A DNA stretch of 64,000 nucleotides from Nocardia bhagyanarayanae (GTDB lineage: Bacteria > Actinomycetota > Actinomycetes > Mycobacteriales > Mycobacteriaceae). The position numbers and the translations under genes are program-made. The stretch is taken from contig NZ_VFPG01000002.1 of NCBI RefSeq assembly GCF_006716565.1, positions 434,001 to 498,000 on the forward strand. The letters are read 5' to 3'. The notes under the pieces were generated by a model. That model had not been told where the DNA came from. It saw only the letters and a list, made by a program, of their open reading frames with translations, and searched no databases. Positions 43,439 to 50,967 of the stretch are shown here, piece after piece; the stretch's first letter is position 1, and each line of letters begins with the position of its first letter.

Positions 43439-45349
43439 GTGGCCGGACGACTCCCTGATCGCGATATCGCGGCAATACGCGAACGCGTCCGGATCGAAGA
43501 CGTGGTGGGGGAGTACGTCGCGCTGAAGCGGGCGGGCGCGGACTCGATGAAGGGGCTTTGTCCGTTCCACGACGAGAAGTCGCCGTCGTTCCACGTGCGG
43601 CCCAACCACGGTTTGTTCCACTGCTTCGGCTGCGGCGAGGGCGGGGACGTCTACAAGTTCTTGCAGAAGATCGAGCACATCGGCTTCGTCGAGGCCGTCG
43701 AGCAGATGGCCGACCGGATCGGCTACCAGATCAACTACGAGGGCGGCGGCACCTCGGTGCAGCGCGACCGCGGCACCCGCGCCCGCCTCGTCGCCGCCAA
43801 CGCCGCCGCGCACGAGTTCTACATGGCGCGGCTGCGCGAGCCGGAGGCCGAGGCGGCCCGCAAGTTCCTCACCGACCGCAGCTTCGACGGCAACGCGGCC
43901 CTCCAGTTCGGCTGCGGCTACGCACCGGACGGCTGGGACACGCTCACCAAGTACCTGCTCCGCAAAGGCTTCGATTTCAAGGAGCTGGAGGCGGCGGGCC
44001 TGTCCAAGCAGGGCAAGCGCGGCCCCATCGACCGCTTCCACCGCCGCCTGCTCTGGCCGATCCGCAACCTCGGCGGCGAGGTAATCGGCTTCGGCGCCCG
44101 CAAGCTCTTCGACGACGACACCATGCCCGGCAAGTACATCAACACGCCGGAAACCTTGCTGTACAAGAAGTCTCAGGTGCTGTTCGGCCTCGATCACGCC
44201 AAGCGCGAGATCGCCAAGGGCCGCCAGGCCGTCGTCGTCGAGGGCTACACCGACGTCATGGCCATGCACCTGGCGGGCGTGAAAACCGCCGTCGCCTCGT
44301 GCGGCACCGCCTTCGGCGACGAGCACATGGCGATCCTGCGCCGCCTGCTGATGGACGACAACTTCTGGCGCGGCGAGATCATCTACACCTTCGACGGCGA
44401 CGCGGCGGGCCAGGCGGCCGCACTGAAGGCCTTCGCGGGCGACCAGAAGCTCGCGGGCCAGACCTACATCGCCGTCGCTCCCGACGGTCAGGATCCGTGC
44501 GAGCTGCGTCAGCGCTCCGGCGACGGCGCCGTCCGCGATCTGATCGCGCGTCGAACACCGCTGTACGAGTTCGTGATTCGCGGCCTGCTCGCCGAACACA
44601 ATCTGGACCAGGTGGAAGGCCAGGTGGAGGCGCTACGCCGCGCGGTCCCGGTGGTCGCGCAGATCAAGGACAACGCGACCCGCAAGGCCTACGCCACCCG
44701 CCTCGCCGGCTGGGTCGGCTGGGACGACATCCAGACCGTGGTGCGCCGCGTCGGCGAGGAAGCCAAACGCAACCGCCTGGGCGGTCCGCGTCGAGCCGAG
44801 ACCCCCGCGCCGAGCACCAAGGTCACCGAACACCCCGCCGCCCGCCCCAACCCGAACGACCCGACGCTGCTGCCGCAACGCCAAGTCCTCTGCGCCGCTT
44901 TGCAATACCCGGCGATCGCGGGCACCGTGTTCGACGCGCTGGAGACCGAGGCGTTCACCCACCCCGCCTACGTCGCGGTGCGCACCATGATCGCCGAAGC
45001 GGGCGGCGCGTCCGCGGGACTGAGCGGCGCGGAGTGGGTCAACGCCGTCGCCGACGGCACCGATGACCTCACCCTGCGCGCCCTGGTCTCCGAACTGGCC
45101 AACGCGCCCCTGCCGGTGAAATCCGTCGACGACATCCCGCGCTTCATCACCGGCGTGCTCGCCCGCGCCCAGGAGGCGTGGGTCGGCCGTCAGATCGCGA
45201 CGCTCAAGTCCAAACTGCAGCGGCTCTCCGCGACCGAACAGCCCGACGCGTATATGGCGTTGTTCGGGGATCTGGTTGCGCTGGAGCAGTATCGGAAGAG
45301 TCTGGAGGCCCAGGCGATGGGCAACTCCGACGATTTCGCACCTGCTTGA
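43439..45349 (+). CDS. dnaG: DNA primase
   Basis: 636 residues, GTG start. N-terminal CHC2 zinc-binding domain with CPFHDEKSPSF and HCFGCGEGGD; then the TOPRIM catalytic core with VVVEGYTDVMAMH, the acidic triad near FDGDAAGQAAAL; and a C-terminal DnaB-interacting helical domain. It makes RNA primers for replication. dgt is directly upstream, as in mycobacteria. Confidence 0.97.
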   Translation: MAGRLPDRDIAAIRERVRIEDVVGEYVALKRAGADSMKGLCPFHDEKSPSFHVRPNHGLFHCFGCGEGGDVYKFLQKIEHIGFVEAVEQMADRIGYQINYEGGGTSVQRDRGTRARLVAANAAAHEFYMARLREPEAEAARKFLTDRSFDGNAALQFGCGYAPDGWDTLTKYLLRKGFDFKELEAAGLSKQGKRGPIDRFHRRLLWPIRNLGGEVIGFGARKLFDDDTMPGKYINTPETLLYKKSQVLFGLDHAKREIAKGRQAVVVEGYTDVMAMHLAGVKTAVASCGTAFGDEHMAILRRLLMDDNFWRGEIIYTFDGDAAGQAAALKAFAGDQKLAGQTYIAVAPDGQDPCELRQRSGDGAVRDLIARRTPLYEFVIRGLLAEHNLDQVEGQVEALRRAVPVVAQIKDNATRKAYATRLAGWVGWDDIQTVVRRVGEEAKRNRLGGPRRAETPAPSTKVTEHPAARPNPNDPTLLPQRQVLCAALQYPAIAGTVFDALETEAFTHPAYVAVRTMIAEAGGASAGLSGAEWVNAVADGTDDLTLRALVSELANAPLPVKSVDDIPRFITGVLARAQEAWVGRQIATLKSKLQRLSATEQPDAYMALFGDLVALEQYRKSLEAQAMGNSDDFAPA

Positions 45350-45825
45350 GGGTCGCCTGCCGGTCGGTGCGTCGGTTTCGGCGACGTCCTTCGGGTTGTT
45401 TCCTGGCGCGGCTGAGCGACGTCTGGACCGCTTCCCGTAGGGCGACCGCGATAGTTCGGCGCGTGACCGAGCGTGGCCGTGCTTGCCGCGCCTACCGAAG
45501 GGCCGACCCTGCTGCGGATAGGAGGGACACCCGCCCTGCCCTGGCGGTCACGCGCCGCCGTACTGCGGCTGGGGACGAGGGGCCGTCGGCCTTACTGCTG
45601 GCGGACAGAGGCGCCTGGCGGCGCGGCCGAAGGCCGGTCGGGATTCGCTGAGCGGCGCGACTGTTCGAGCGTGGATCGCTCAGCGGCGCAATCTGGCGAT
45701 TCTCCGAGCAGCGCGACTGTTCGAGCATGAATCATTCAGCGGCAGAACCTGGTTGATTCCCCGTGCGGCACCGCCGACGGCTGTGCCAGGCGTCGAGTCG
45801 TTGTAGCTTCCGCGCCCGGAGGAAC
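45350..45825. other. 476-bp region without a supported gene
   Basis: Lies between dnaG and the YtxH-like gene. Several short frames exist but have Arg/Ala-rich low-complexity translations and no family pattern. Its second half holds a 56-bp tandem duplication (45650-45761). A decayed gene is possible. Confidence 0.6.
45650..45761. repeat. Two tandem copies of a 56-bp unit
   Basis: Copies at 45650-45705 and 45706-45761 share GCGCGACTGTTCGAGC and the following TGNATC and TCAGCGGC tracts, with scattered substitutions. A partial third start (GATTCGCTGAGCGGC) lies just before. Origin unknown. Confidence 0.75.
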
Positions 45826-46071
45826 TCAGCGGCGCAGCTGATCGTGCGGCACCAGCACGGTGGTGCGCTCGTCCAGCGGCACCATCGGCTCCAGCTGCGG
45901 GCGCGTGCTCAACTTGTCCGACAGCTTCTGCCGCCCCACCTGCACTAGCTTGCGGGTCACCGGGCTCGAGGTGACGGCGCGGGTCGCCGCGCTGATCTGC
46001 TCGTAGCGAGCCCGCCCGGCCTTACTGCCGAGCACATAACCGGCCGCGACGCCGATGATCAACCGCAGCAT
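45826..46071 (-). CDS. YtxH-like small membrane protein
   Basis: 81 residues. N-terminal hydrophobic glycine-containing segment (MLRLIIGVAAGYVLGSKAG) followed by RARYEQI and helices with TRKLVQVGRQKL, as in small actinobacterial YtxH-type proteins. It ends with LVPHDQLRR. Function unknown; perhaps an envelope stress protein. Confidence 0.75.
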   Translation of the reverse strand: MLRLIIGVAAGYVLGSKAGRARYEQISAATRAVTSSPVTRKLVQVGRQKLSDKLSTRPQLEPMVPLDERTTVLVPHDQLRR

Positions 46072-46294
46072 TCCTCTGAGCTCCTCCCAATCGCCTGTGC
46101 GCGGCTACCATCCTGCCCGACGCGACGTCCACCTGTCGATCCGGACCCGAGTTACCCTTGGGACAACTGTGACCCCACCAGTCTCACATGCACCCCGGCA
46201 TCACCCCAGGTAGACGCGCGATTTGGGAACCCGCCCAGCTATACGCTAAAGTTTCTCCTCGGCCCGCCCAGTACGGGAGAGCCACCCAGGATAG

Positions 46295-46367
46295 TCCCCT
46301 ATAGCTCAATTGGCAGAGCAGCCGACTGTTAATCGGCAGGTTTCTGGTTCGAGTCCAGATGGGGGAG
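46295..46367 (+). tRNA. tRNA-Asn (GTT)
   Basis: 73 nt cloverleaf. Acceptor TCCCCTA pairs with TGGGGGA (one G-T), the D arm is AGCTCAATTGGCAGAGC, and the anticodon stem GCCGA/TCGGC encloses loop CTGTTAA with anticodon GTT at 46328-46330. The T arm is CTGGTTCGAGTCCAG. The discriminator is G and CCA is not encoded. A strong terminator follows, and the accessory region begins right after it. Confidence 0.97.
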
Positions 46368-46370
46368 CAG

Positions 46371-46416
46371 AAACAGCAGGTCAGGCCCGTTAGGTGGGCT
46401 TGACCTGCTGTTTTTC
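46371..46416 (+). terminator. Terminator of tRNA-Asn
   Basis: AACAGCAGGTCA and TGACCTGCTGTT form the outer stem around GGCCC/GGGC, followed by TTTTT. The initial CAGAAACAGCAGGTCAGGCCCG recurs with one change after the tRNA-Ala fragment at 50368. Confidence 0.9.
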
Positions 46417-46513
46417 TCGGAATGTAACCAGGAATACACCAACGTTTCCGGGCCAGACTTCCAACCAGTTGAACGACCTGGCGGTCGTCCCCAAGGTCCA
46501 CCGTAAAGCGAAG

Positions 46514-46723
46514 AGCTCATTCGGCTTGATTATTAGCGTCATGGGCTTCACCAAGGACGCGGTCGATGAGTACCACTCGCGGACGCCCTTCATCACGATG
46601 GACGGCGCGGATCTCATGTGTGTTCTCGAGGGACGGATCCGTCTCGACGAGCTACTGATTCGTAAGAAGCGTCATGCGAATGACACTGGGCAATGCTACT
46701 TCCCAGTCAGCGCGATGTTCTGA
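46514..46723 (+). pseudogene. C-terminal remnant of a restriction-endonuclease-like protein
   Basis: About 69 residues from SSFGLIISVMGFTKDAVDEY through RTPFITMDGADLMCVLEGR to a PVSAMF end. From memory this resembles the end of Mrr/REase-like proteins in actinobacteria, which finish with GxDLxxVLExRIxLxELLxRKxRHA and a Y-PV close. The N-terminal nuclease part is absent: upstream lies the tRNA-Asn terminator. The frame continues back to 46394, but that part is antisense-free filler. Probably the scar of an earlier insertion at the tRNA. Confidence 0.6.
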
Positions 46724-46893
46724 TCAACCAAATGGGGCTGTGCATGGATAGTGACACCGTGCCCTGCCCACTGGGCGGCTTCCAGCTCGACCTGCCCCAC
46801 CTATTTGGTTCCAGCGCGACCTTTCCATGCAGCAGCCTGCTGGGCGAAGTACTGGAGGCTGCGAAAGCGTCGGCCTGCTCCGGCACCCGAGGA

Positions 46894-48960
46894 CTATCTG
46901 CTCGCAGGCAGTCCTAGCCTGTCGAAGAACGCACGGTTACGTTCCGTGGCCCCATTTACGAGACCATCGAAGCTTATGACCTCGATGTACACCCGTCGTG
47001 CATCGTTGAACCCAAAGTACGCGAGGCCGTCCTGGGTCGGACGCAGACTCGCGAGTTCGCAGCGGTCGATCATCTTGGGAGTCAGATCAGCGATTATGTA
47101 GCAGAACGCTGGCGCCTCCTCCGACTTCGGAATCGGTCGGCCATCGCTAGTCTTGGCGCCGCCTTCGCGGATCTGCTTCACGTAGCCGAGGCACTGATCG
47201 ATCGGATTGTTGTCCTCGGAGGCGTCGGTCCGCATGGGGCGCTTGATCTCGACGACGACGATCGAACTGAGCGGGACGCTCTGGCGCTCAGCTGCGAGCA
47301 CAGCGCTGCCGGCGAGCCGCGTGGCGATGATGTCCGGTTCCTTCGCCGACTTCGAGTCGGTGATGGGCATGCTGTTGAACGTCTTGTCCGACGCGAGATA
47401 GTCGTGGAAGGCCAATCTCTCGTCGATGATCCACAGGTTCGAGGCGTCCGTACCGATCTCGTTCGAGTCTTTCCGCATCGGGATCAGCAGATTGTGGATC
47501 TCGTCCTCGCGGCAGTACTTGCCCTCGTCGTTCGAGCGGATGAGCTTCGCCAGTACCTCAAGGATCACCCGGCGACGCGCCACGTACGCCGCCAAGTCCG
47601 ACTGGTTGATGTCGGTGATCTTCGCCAGGTACTCGTCGAGCCGCTCCTGGTAGTCCGCGGGCCGCTCGGCACCGTCTTCGGCGAAGATCTGCTGGGTCTC
47701 GGCGAGGGTTTCAGCTTCGAGCTTCTGGAGTTCGCGGTGAAGGACCGCTTCCAGCTCCGTGTTTTTCATCGACGGGTCGACTGTCAGTCCCAGCGATTCC
47801 ATTCGCTTCAGCAGAGGTCGGTACCGAGGCGAATGATTGCTGACGTAGTCATTAACCCGCGACTTGCCCTCATCCCGGGCCGCCGCCAGCTCATTGGCGA
47901 GCAAAATTTCTATCTCGGCGAGCACAGCCGTGCGTACGTCGGCGAGCGTGATCTCACCCTCAATCGTGTTGCCCTCGATGGTGTCGTCGATGTCGAACGC
48001 CGTCCTGTCAGCGCGGACGTTGGCGTCGAGGTAGTCGGAGGCGAGGTAGCAGACGTAGGTGAAGTCCGCGCCGTTCTCGTCCTTGAGCCGGCCGTACAGC
48101 CCGGGGACCTTCCCGGTGATGTTCTCTTCAGTCACAACGCGGCTCGCGGCGCACCAGTAGAGCCTCGGCGTCTGGTTGCGGGTCGATGACTTCAGGCAGA
48201 GGTTGACCATGTCGAACTTCTCCCCCTTGACATCGATCGTCTTCGTCGGCATCTCCGAGTAGACAAACTCGTCCATCAGCTCCCTGAGTAAGACGGTCTC
48301 GCCATCGTCGACCACCCTGATCTCGGGCGCGCCGCCAGGCCGCAGGAAGTACCAGATGCAGTGCTCGAACACTTCTCTCGCGATAGCCCCTGCTGTCTTG
48401 TGGGCGCTCTTCTGGTACGCGGCGCCGAAGCCGTCCAGCTCGACGATCGTCCCGGTGTCGTCGAGCGTCTCGGCTGGTTCGATGGGCTCTACCTCTCGCT
48501 CGACCGAGAACCGAAACTGCCGGCCTTGGAGGGTGCCGTCCTCGCCCTCGTAGGTGCTCTTCACCACCACCTTGCTGAACGCCTTCAACCACAGCAGGCG
48601 TCCCACGCCTCGGCATCCGTCGGCCGACTTGTAGTCACTGTCCAGCGTCTCGAACGACTTCATGTTCTCCGCAGTGAATCCCACGCCGTTGTCGGTGACT
48701 ACGAACCCGATGATTGGCTCCAGCGGAGTACGCCCGGGGCCGGTGATGCCGAGATCGAACCCCACCTGCGGGCTACGCACGATCCTCACGTCGAGGCGCC
48801 CCTGGGAGCGGTCCTCCTCGAACCTGGCGTCGATGGCCTGTATCCCGTTGACGACGGCCTCCAGTAGTGGGAGAAGCGCGTGGCTCTTTGGCAAACCGGT
48901 GTTCTTGACTCGTCCCCGAAGGGACGTCGTCATCGCCGCCATTTCGTCCTTCTTTCCCAT
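46894..48960 (-). CDS. GHKL ATPase with putative C-terminal PD-(D/E)xK nuclease domain
   Basis: 688 residues from the ATG at 48960; a TTG at 48996 would add 12. The N-terminal Bergerat ATPase fold shows the N-box LLEAVVNGIQAID (E and N), G1 box VVTDNGVGF and G2 box GCRGVGRLLWLKAF, followed by a second domain like the S5 fold (about 200-330). A long helical region (about 350-520) precedes a C-terminal segment with EPDIIATRLAG and, 20-odd residues later, IVVVEIKRPMR, the PD...ExK spacing of restriction nucleases, then DQCLGYVKQIREGG. I infer an ATP-gated nuclease. It sits alone in an island beside a broken REase and transposon remnants. Similar GHKL-nuclease fusions are suspected defence proteins; activity is unproven. 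Confidence 0.8.
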   Translation of the reverse strand: MGKKDEMAAMTTSLRGRVKNTGLPKSHALLPLLEAVVNGIQAIDARFEEDRSQGRLDVRIVRSPQVGFDLGITGPGRTPLEPIIGFVVTDNGVGFTAENMKSFETLDSDYKSADGCRGVGRLLWLKAFSKVVVKSTYEGEDGTLQGRQFRFSVEREVEPIEPAETLDDTGTIVELDGFGAAYQKSAHKTAGAIAREVFEHCIWYFLRPGGAPEIRVVDDGETVLLRELMDEFVYSEMPTKTIDVKGEKFDMVNLCLKSSTRNQTPRLYWCAASRVVTEENITGKVPGLYGRLKDENGADFTYVCYLASDYLDANVRADRTAFDIDDTIEGNTIEGEITLADVRTAVLAEIEILLANELAAARDEGKSRVNDYVSNHSPRYRPLLKRMESLGLTVDPSMKNTELEAVLHRELQKLEAETLAETQQIFAEDGAERPADYQERLDEYLAKITDINQSDLAAYVARRRVILEVLAKLIRSNDEGKYCREDEIHNLLIPMRKDSNEIGTDASNLWIIDERLAFHDYLASDKTFNSMPITDSKSAKEPDIIATRLAGSAVLAAERQSVPLSSIVVVEIKRPMRTDASEDNNPIDQCLGYVKQIREGGAKTSDGRPIPKSEEAPAFCYIIADLTPKMIDRCELASLRPTQDGLAYFGFNDARRVYIEVISFDGLVNGATERNRAFFDRLGLPASR

Positions 48961-49121
48961 CTCGATGCCGCCCACCGTATTGGCGACGTCAGACAATCCT
49001 AGGCAGGTGGCACGGCCCGAGGCTGCATGATCGAGACGTCGCCTGGATATCGAGCTCGCGCGGTGTCAACTTCGGTTGAATGGTGGATCTGCCACGCTTT
49101 CCGTGATTCGCGCTGGATGGT

Positions 49122-50160
49122 TCAGTCGCCGAGCAGGATTCGTTTGCGGAGCAGGTCGAGGTCGGCGCGACCGAACATCTGGCGTTTGATCATTTTGATT
49201 CGGTTGACGTGGCCTTCGACCGCGCCGCTGTTCCATTCCATGGTCAGTCCTGCGGTAGCGGCGTCTTGGTAGTTGATGCACCGCTTCGTAGCGCAGTCGG
49301 GTGCGCGCGGCGGTTCGGTCGGTCCGCTCGGCCGGCCCCAACGGCATCGGTGATGGTGCTGGCGTGGTGGCTGGTCACGGTGACATCGTGGGTTCGGACT
49401 CGTCGACGATGGCGGCCGCGAGGTATTGACGATGGGTGGTGACGGCTCGTTCGACCGCTTCGCCGAGGTTGTGCCACATGTGCCAGCGGTCGGCGACCTG
49501 CACGGCGTTCGGGGCACCCGAGCGGATAGCGTCGGCGTAGGCGCCGCCGCTATCGCGGCATACGATCTCGATGCCCGGACGGTCGCGCAGCCACCTCGCC
49601 AGGGTCTTGCTGGTGCGATCGGGCAGAATTTTGACTGGACGCTGGGTTTGCATGTCGATGAGGATCGTGCCGTAGTGGTGGCCCCGGCGCAGCGCGAAGT
49701 CGTCGACGCCGAGCACTGTCGGGACCGGCGCTGCCGAATCGGATAGCGCTCTGATCTGCCGCATCAGTGTCATCCGGCTCACCGCGGCGGCCAGATGCTG
49801 GGTCAACCGCGCACCGGGGCGACCGCCCAAGGCCAGTGCCACAGCGCGCAAGAGCCGCTGCAACACCGTGGTGCGCCGCGCGTGCCGCCCGGCCAACTCG
49901 GGCACCTGCTCGGCGAAAGTCTTTCTGCCGCAATCGGTGTTGTCGCAGAACAACCGCCGCACCCGCAGCCCGATCAAGACCTCACGCCCGCCCACGGCGG
50001 TGTCGGACAATCGCCGCTCGTAGCGGCTGTGCACCCGCCTCGACGGCATCGAACACGCCGGACACCCGACCGGACCGTCGCCGGTCTCGGCCGTAATTCC
50101 GATCACCGGCCCCGTCGCACCGATTCCATCAATCCGCAGCCCGTTCAGGTGCGGGAACAA
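49122..50160 (-). pseudogene. ISL3-family transposase, frameshifted and internally deleted
   Basis: The N-terminal part (50160 to about 49375) has a zinc-ribbon-like CPACS and [11 protein letters not shown], then [16 protein letters not shown] with the first catalytic Asp pair and [10 protein letters not shown]. The C-terminal end lies in another frame (down to 49122): TMEWNSGAVEGHVNRIKMIK, with the catalytic Glu. About 100 or more residues between them are missing compared with intact ISL3 transposases. No terminal repeats were identified. Confidence 0.85.
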
Positions 50161-50333
50161 GACCGCCCACGGCCCAACCTCCGAACACCGGGCACATGAT
50201 CAACGATCCTGCCGCTGAACGCAATTCGCCTGGGCCAATCACGGAAAGCGTGCCAGATCCAGTCTTCAACCGGAAGCGACACAGATTGGGCAGGACACTC
50301 CGCAGAGGCTTGTCGATGGAGTCGGTTGCCTGA

Positions 50334-50367
50334 GTGGGGGTCAGGGGTTCGAGTCCCCTTAGCTCCA
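50334..50367 (+). tRNA. 3' fragment of tRNA-Ala (likely GGC), not functional
   Basis: GTGGGGGTCAGGGG followed by TTCGAGTCCCCTTAGCTCCA is the 3' half (variable loop, T arm, acceptor 3' strand) of an actinobacterial tRNA-Ala. No matching 5' half precedes it: upstream reads GTCGGTTGCCTGA. Such fragments are typical of attachment sites left by integrases. A short antisense ORF here is a translation artefact. Confidence 0.75.
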
Positions 50368-50377
50368 CAGAAATAGC

Positions 50378-50416
50378 AGGTCAGGCCCGGTCTGAGACCG
50401 GGCCTGACCTGTTTTT
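50378..50416 (+). terminator. Intrinsic terminator after the tRNA-Ala fragment
   Basis: AGGTCAGGCCCGG and CCGGGCCTGACCT are perfect 13-bp arms around a 7-nt loop, followed by GTTTTT. Its 5' side matches the tRNA-Asn terminator. Confidence 0.88.
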
Positions 50417-50639
50417 GTGTCAGGCCCCGCGTTTACCCCCCCGTTTGGGTCCTGGATTCTGTTTGGCCGGTGCGACGGGGGCGGTCGTGTACCTGCTGTG
50501 GTTACCGTCGTCGCAGGCTCGCGCCCCCGGCAGGGCACGCAGAACACGGGAAACTGGAAAACGCCTAATTATCGAGTGACCGGTCTGCGGGCTGGTCTTC
50601 ACCGAGCCCGCACCCTCCGATCGGTCGCCGCAACTCAGC

Positions 50640-50861
50640 CTAGGGCCTGAGATTCCGTCCCTTCCATAGCGAGTACAACCCCATGGTGGCGGAGGTGATC
50701 GGAACTAGCGCCGCTGATCCTGCGAACACATAGACCATAACGAAGCTGCTCATGATCGCGACAAGTGCCGCTAGATCGAAGAGGTGTGATCGACTCCGAC
50801 TGCCCCTGCCGGGCTTCGTTGCGTGTCGATCCGGCAGTCTCCGGTGCTGACTCGAACTCAT
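50640..50861 (-). CDS. Small two-TM membrane protein
   Basis: 73 residues from the ATG at 50861 (ATG 50897 also in frame). A basic N-terminus (RHATKPGRGSRSRSH) precedes two hydrophobic stretches: DLAALVAIMSSFVMVYVFAG and ALVPITSATMGLYSL. It ends WKGRNLRP. Divergent from the HTH-HNH gene with phased repeats between them. Size and topology recall holin-like or small effector membrane proteins, but no family is recognised. Confidence 0.5.
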   Translation of the reverse strand: MSSSQHRRLPDRHATKPGRGSRSRSHLFDLAALVAIMSSFVMVYVFAGSAALVPITSATMGLYSLWKGRNLRP

Positions 50862-50902
50862 GGATCCACAAGAGCATCTCGGACAGGCGATGTACATATG
50901 AA

Positions 50903-50947
50903 TGAACGGAAGTGAACGATGTGAACAAAGATGAACGAAGTTGAACG
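50903..50947. promoter_or_regulatory. Five helically phased TGAACG repeats
   Basis: TGAACG or TGAACA begins at 50903, 50913, 50922, 50932 and 50942, spaced 10, 9, 10 and 10 bp, all on one face of the helix. The array sits in the divergent promoter between the two-TM gene and the HTH-HNH gene. A TACAGT -10 box (50954-50959) follows, 8 bp before the ATG at 50968. An operator array for the HTH protein itself is the simplest reading. Confidence 0.75.
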
Positions 50948-50967
50948 ATGGGCTACAGTGTCCGGGT

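Noticed and set aside
45473..45730. Possible small gene between dnaG and the YtxH-like gene
   Set aside because: Low-complexity Arg/Ala translation, overlaps the tandem repeat, no start signal.
46184..46617. Several short minus-strand frames across tRNA-Asn
   Set aside because: They overlap the tRNA and its terminator and have no family pattern.
46894..48960. DNA gyrase B or MutL annotation for the GHKL protein
   Set aside because: The ATPase boxes match the fold, but there is no TOPRIM domain or MutL C-terminal metal motif; the C-terminus looks like a different nuclease.
50129..50368. Short minus-strand ORF beginning MELRGLEPLTPT
   Set aside because: This is the antisense of a tRNA 3' end, a well-known false gene.
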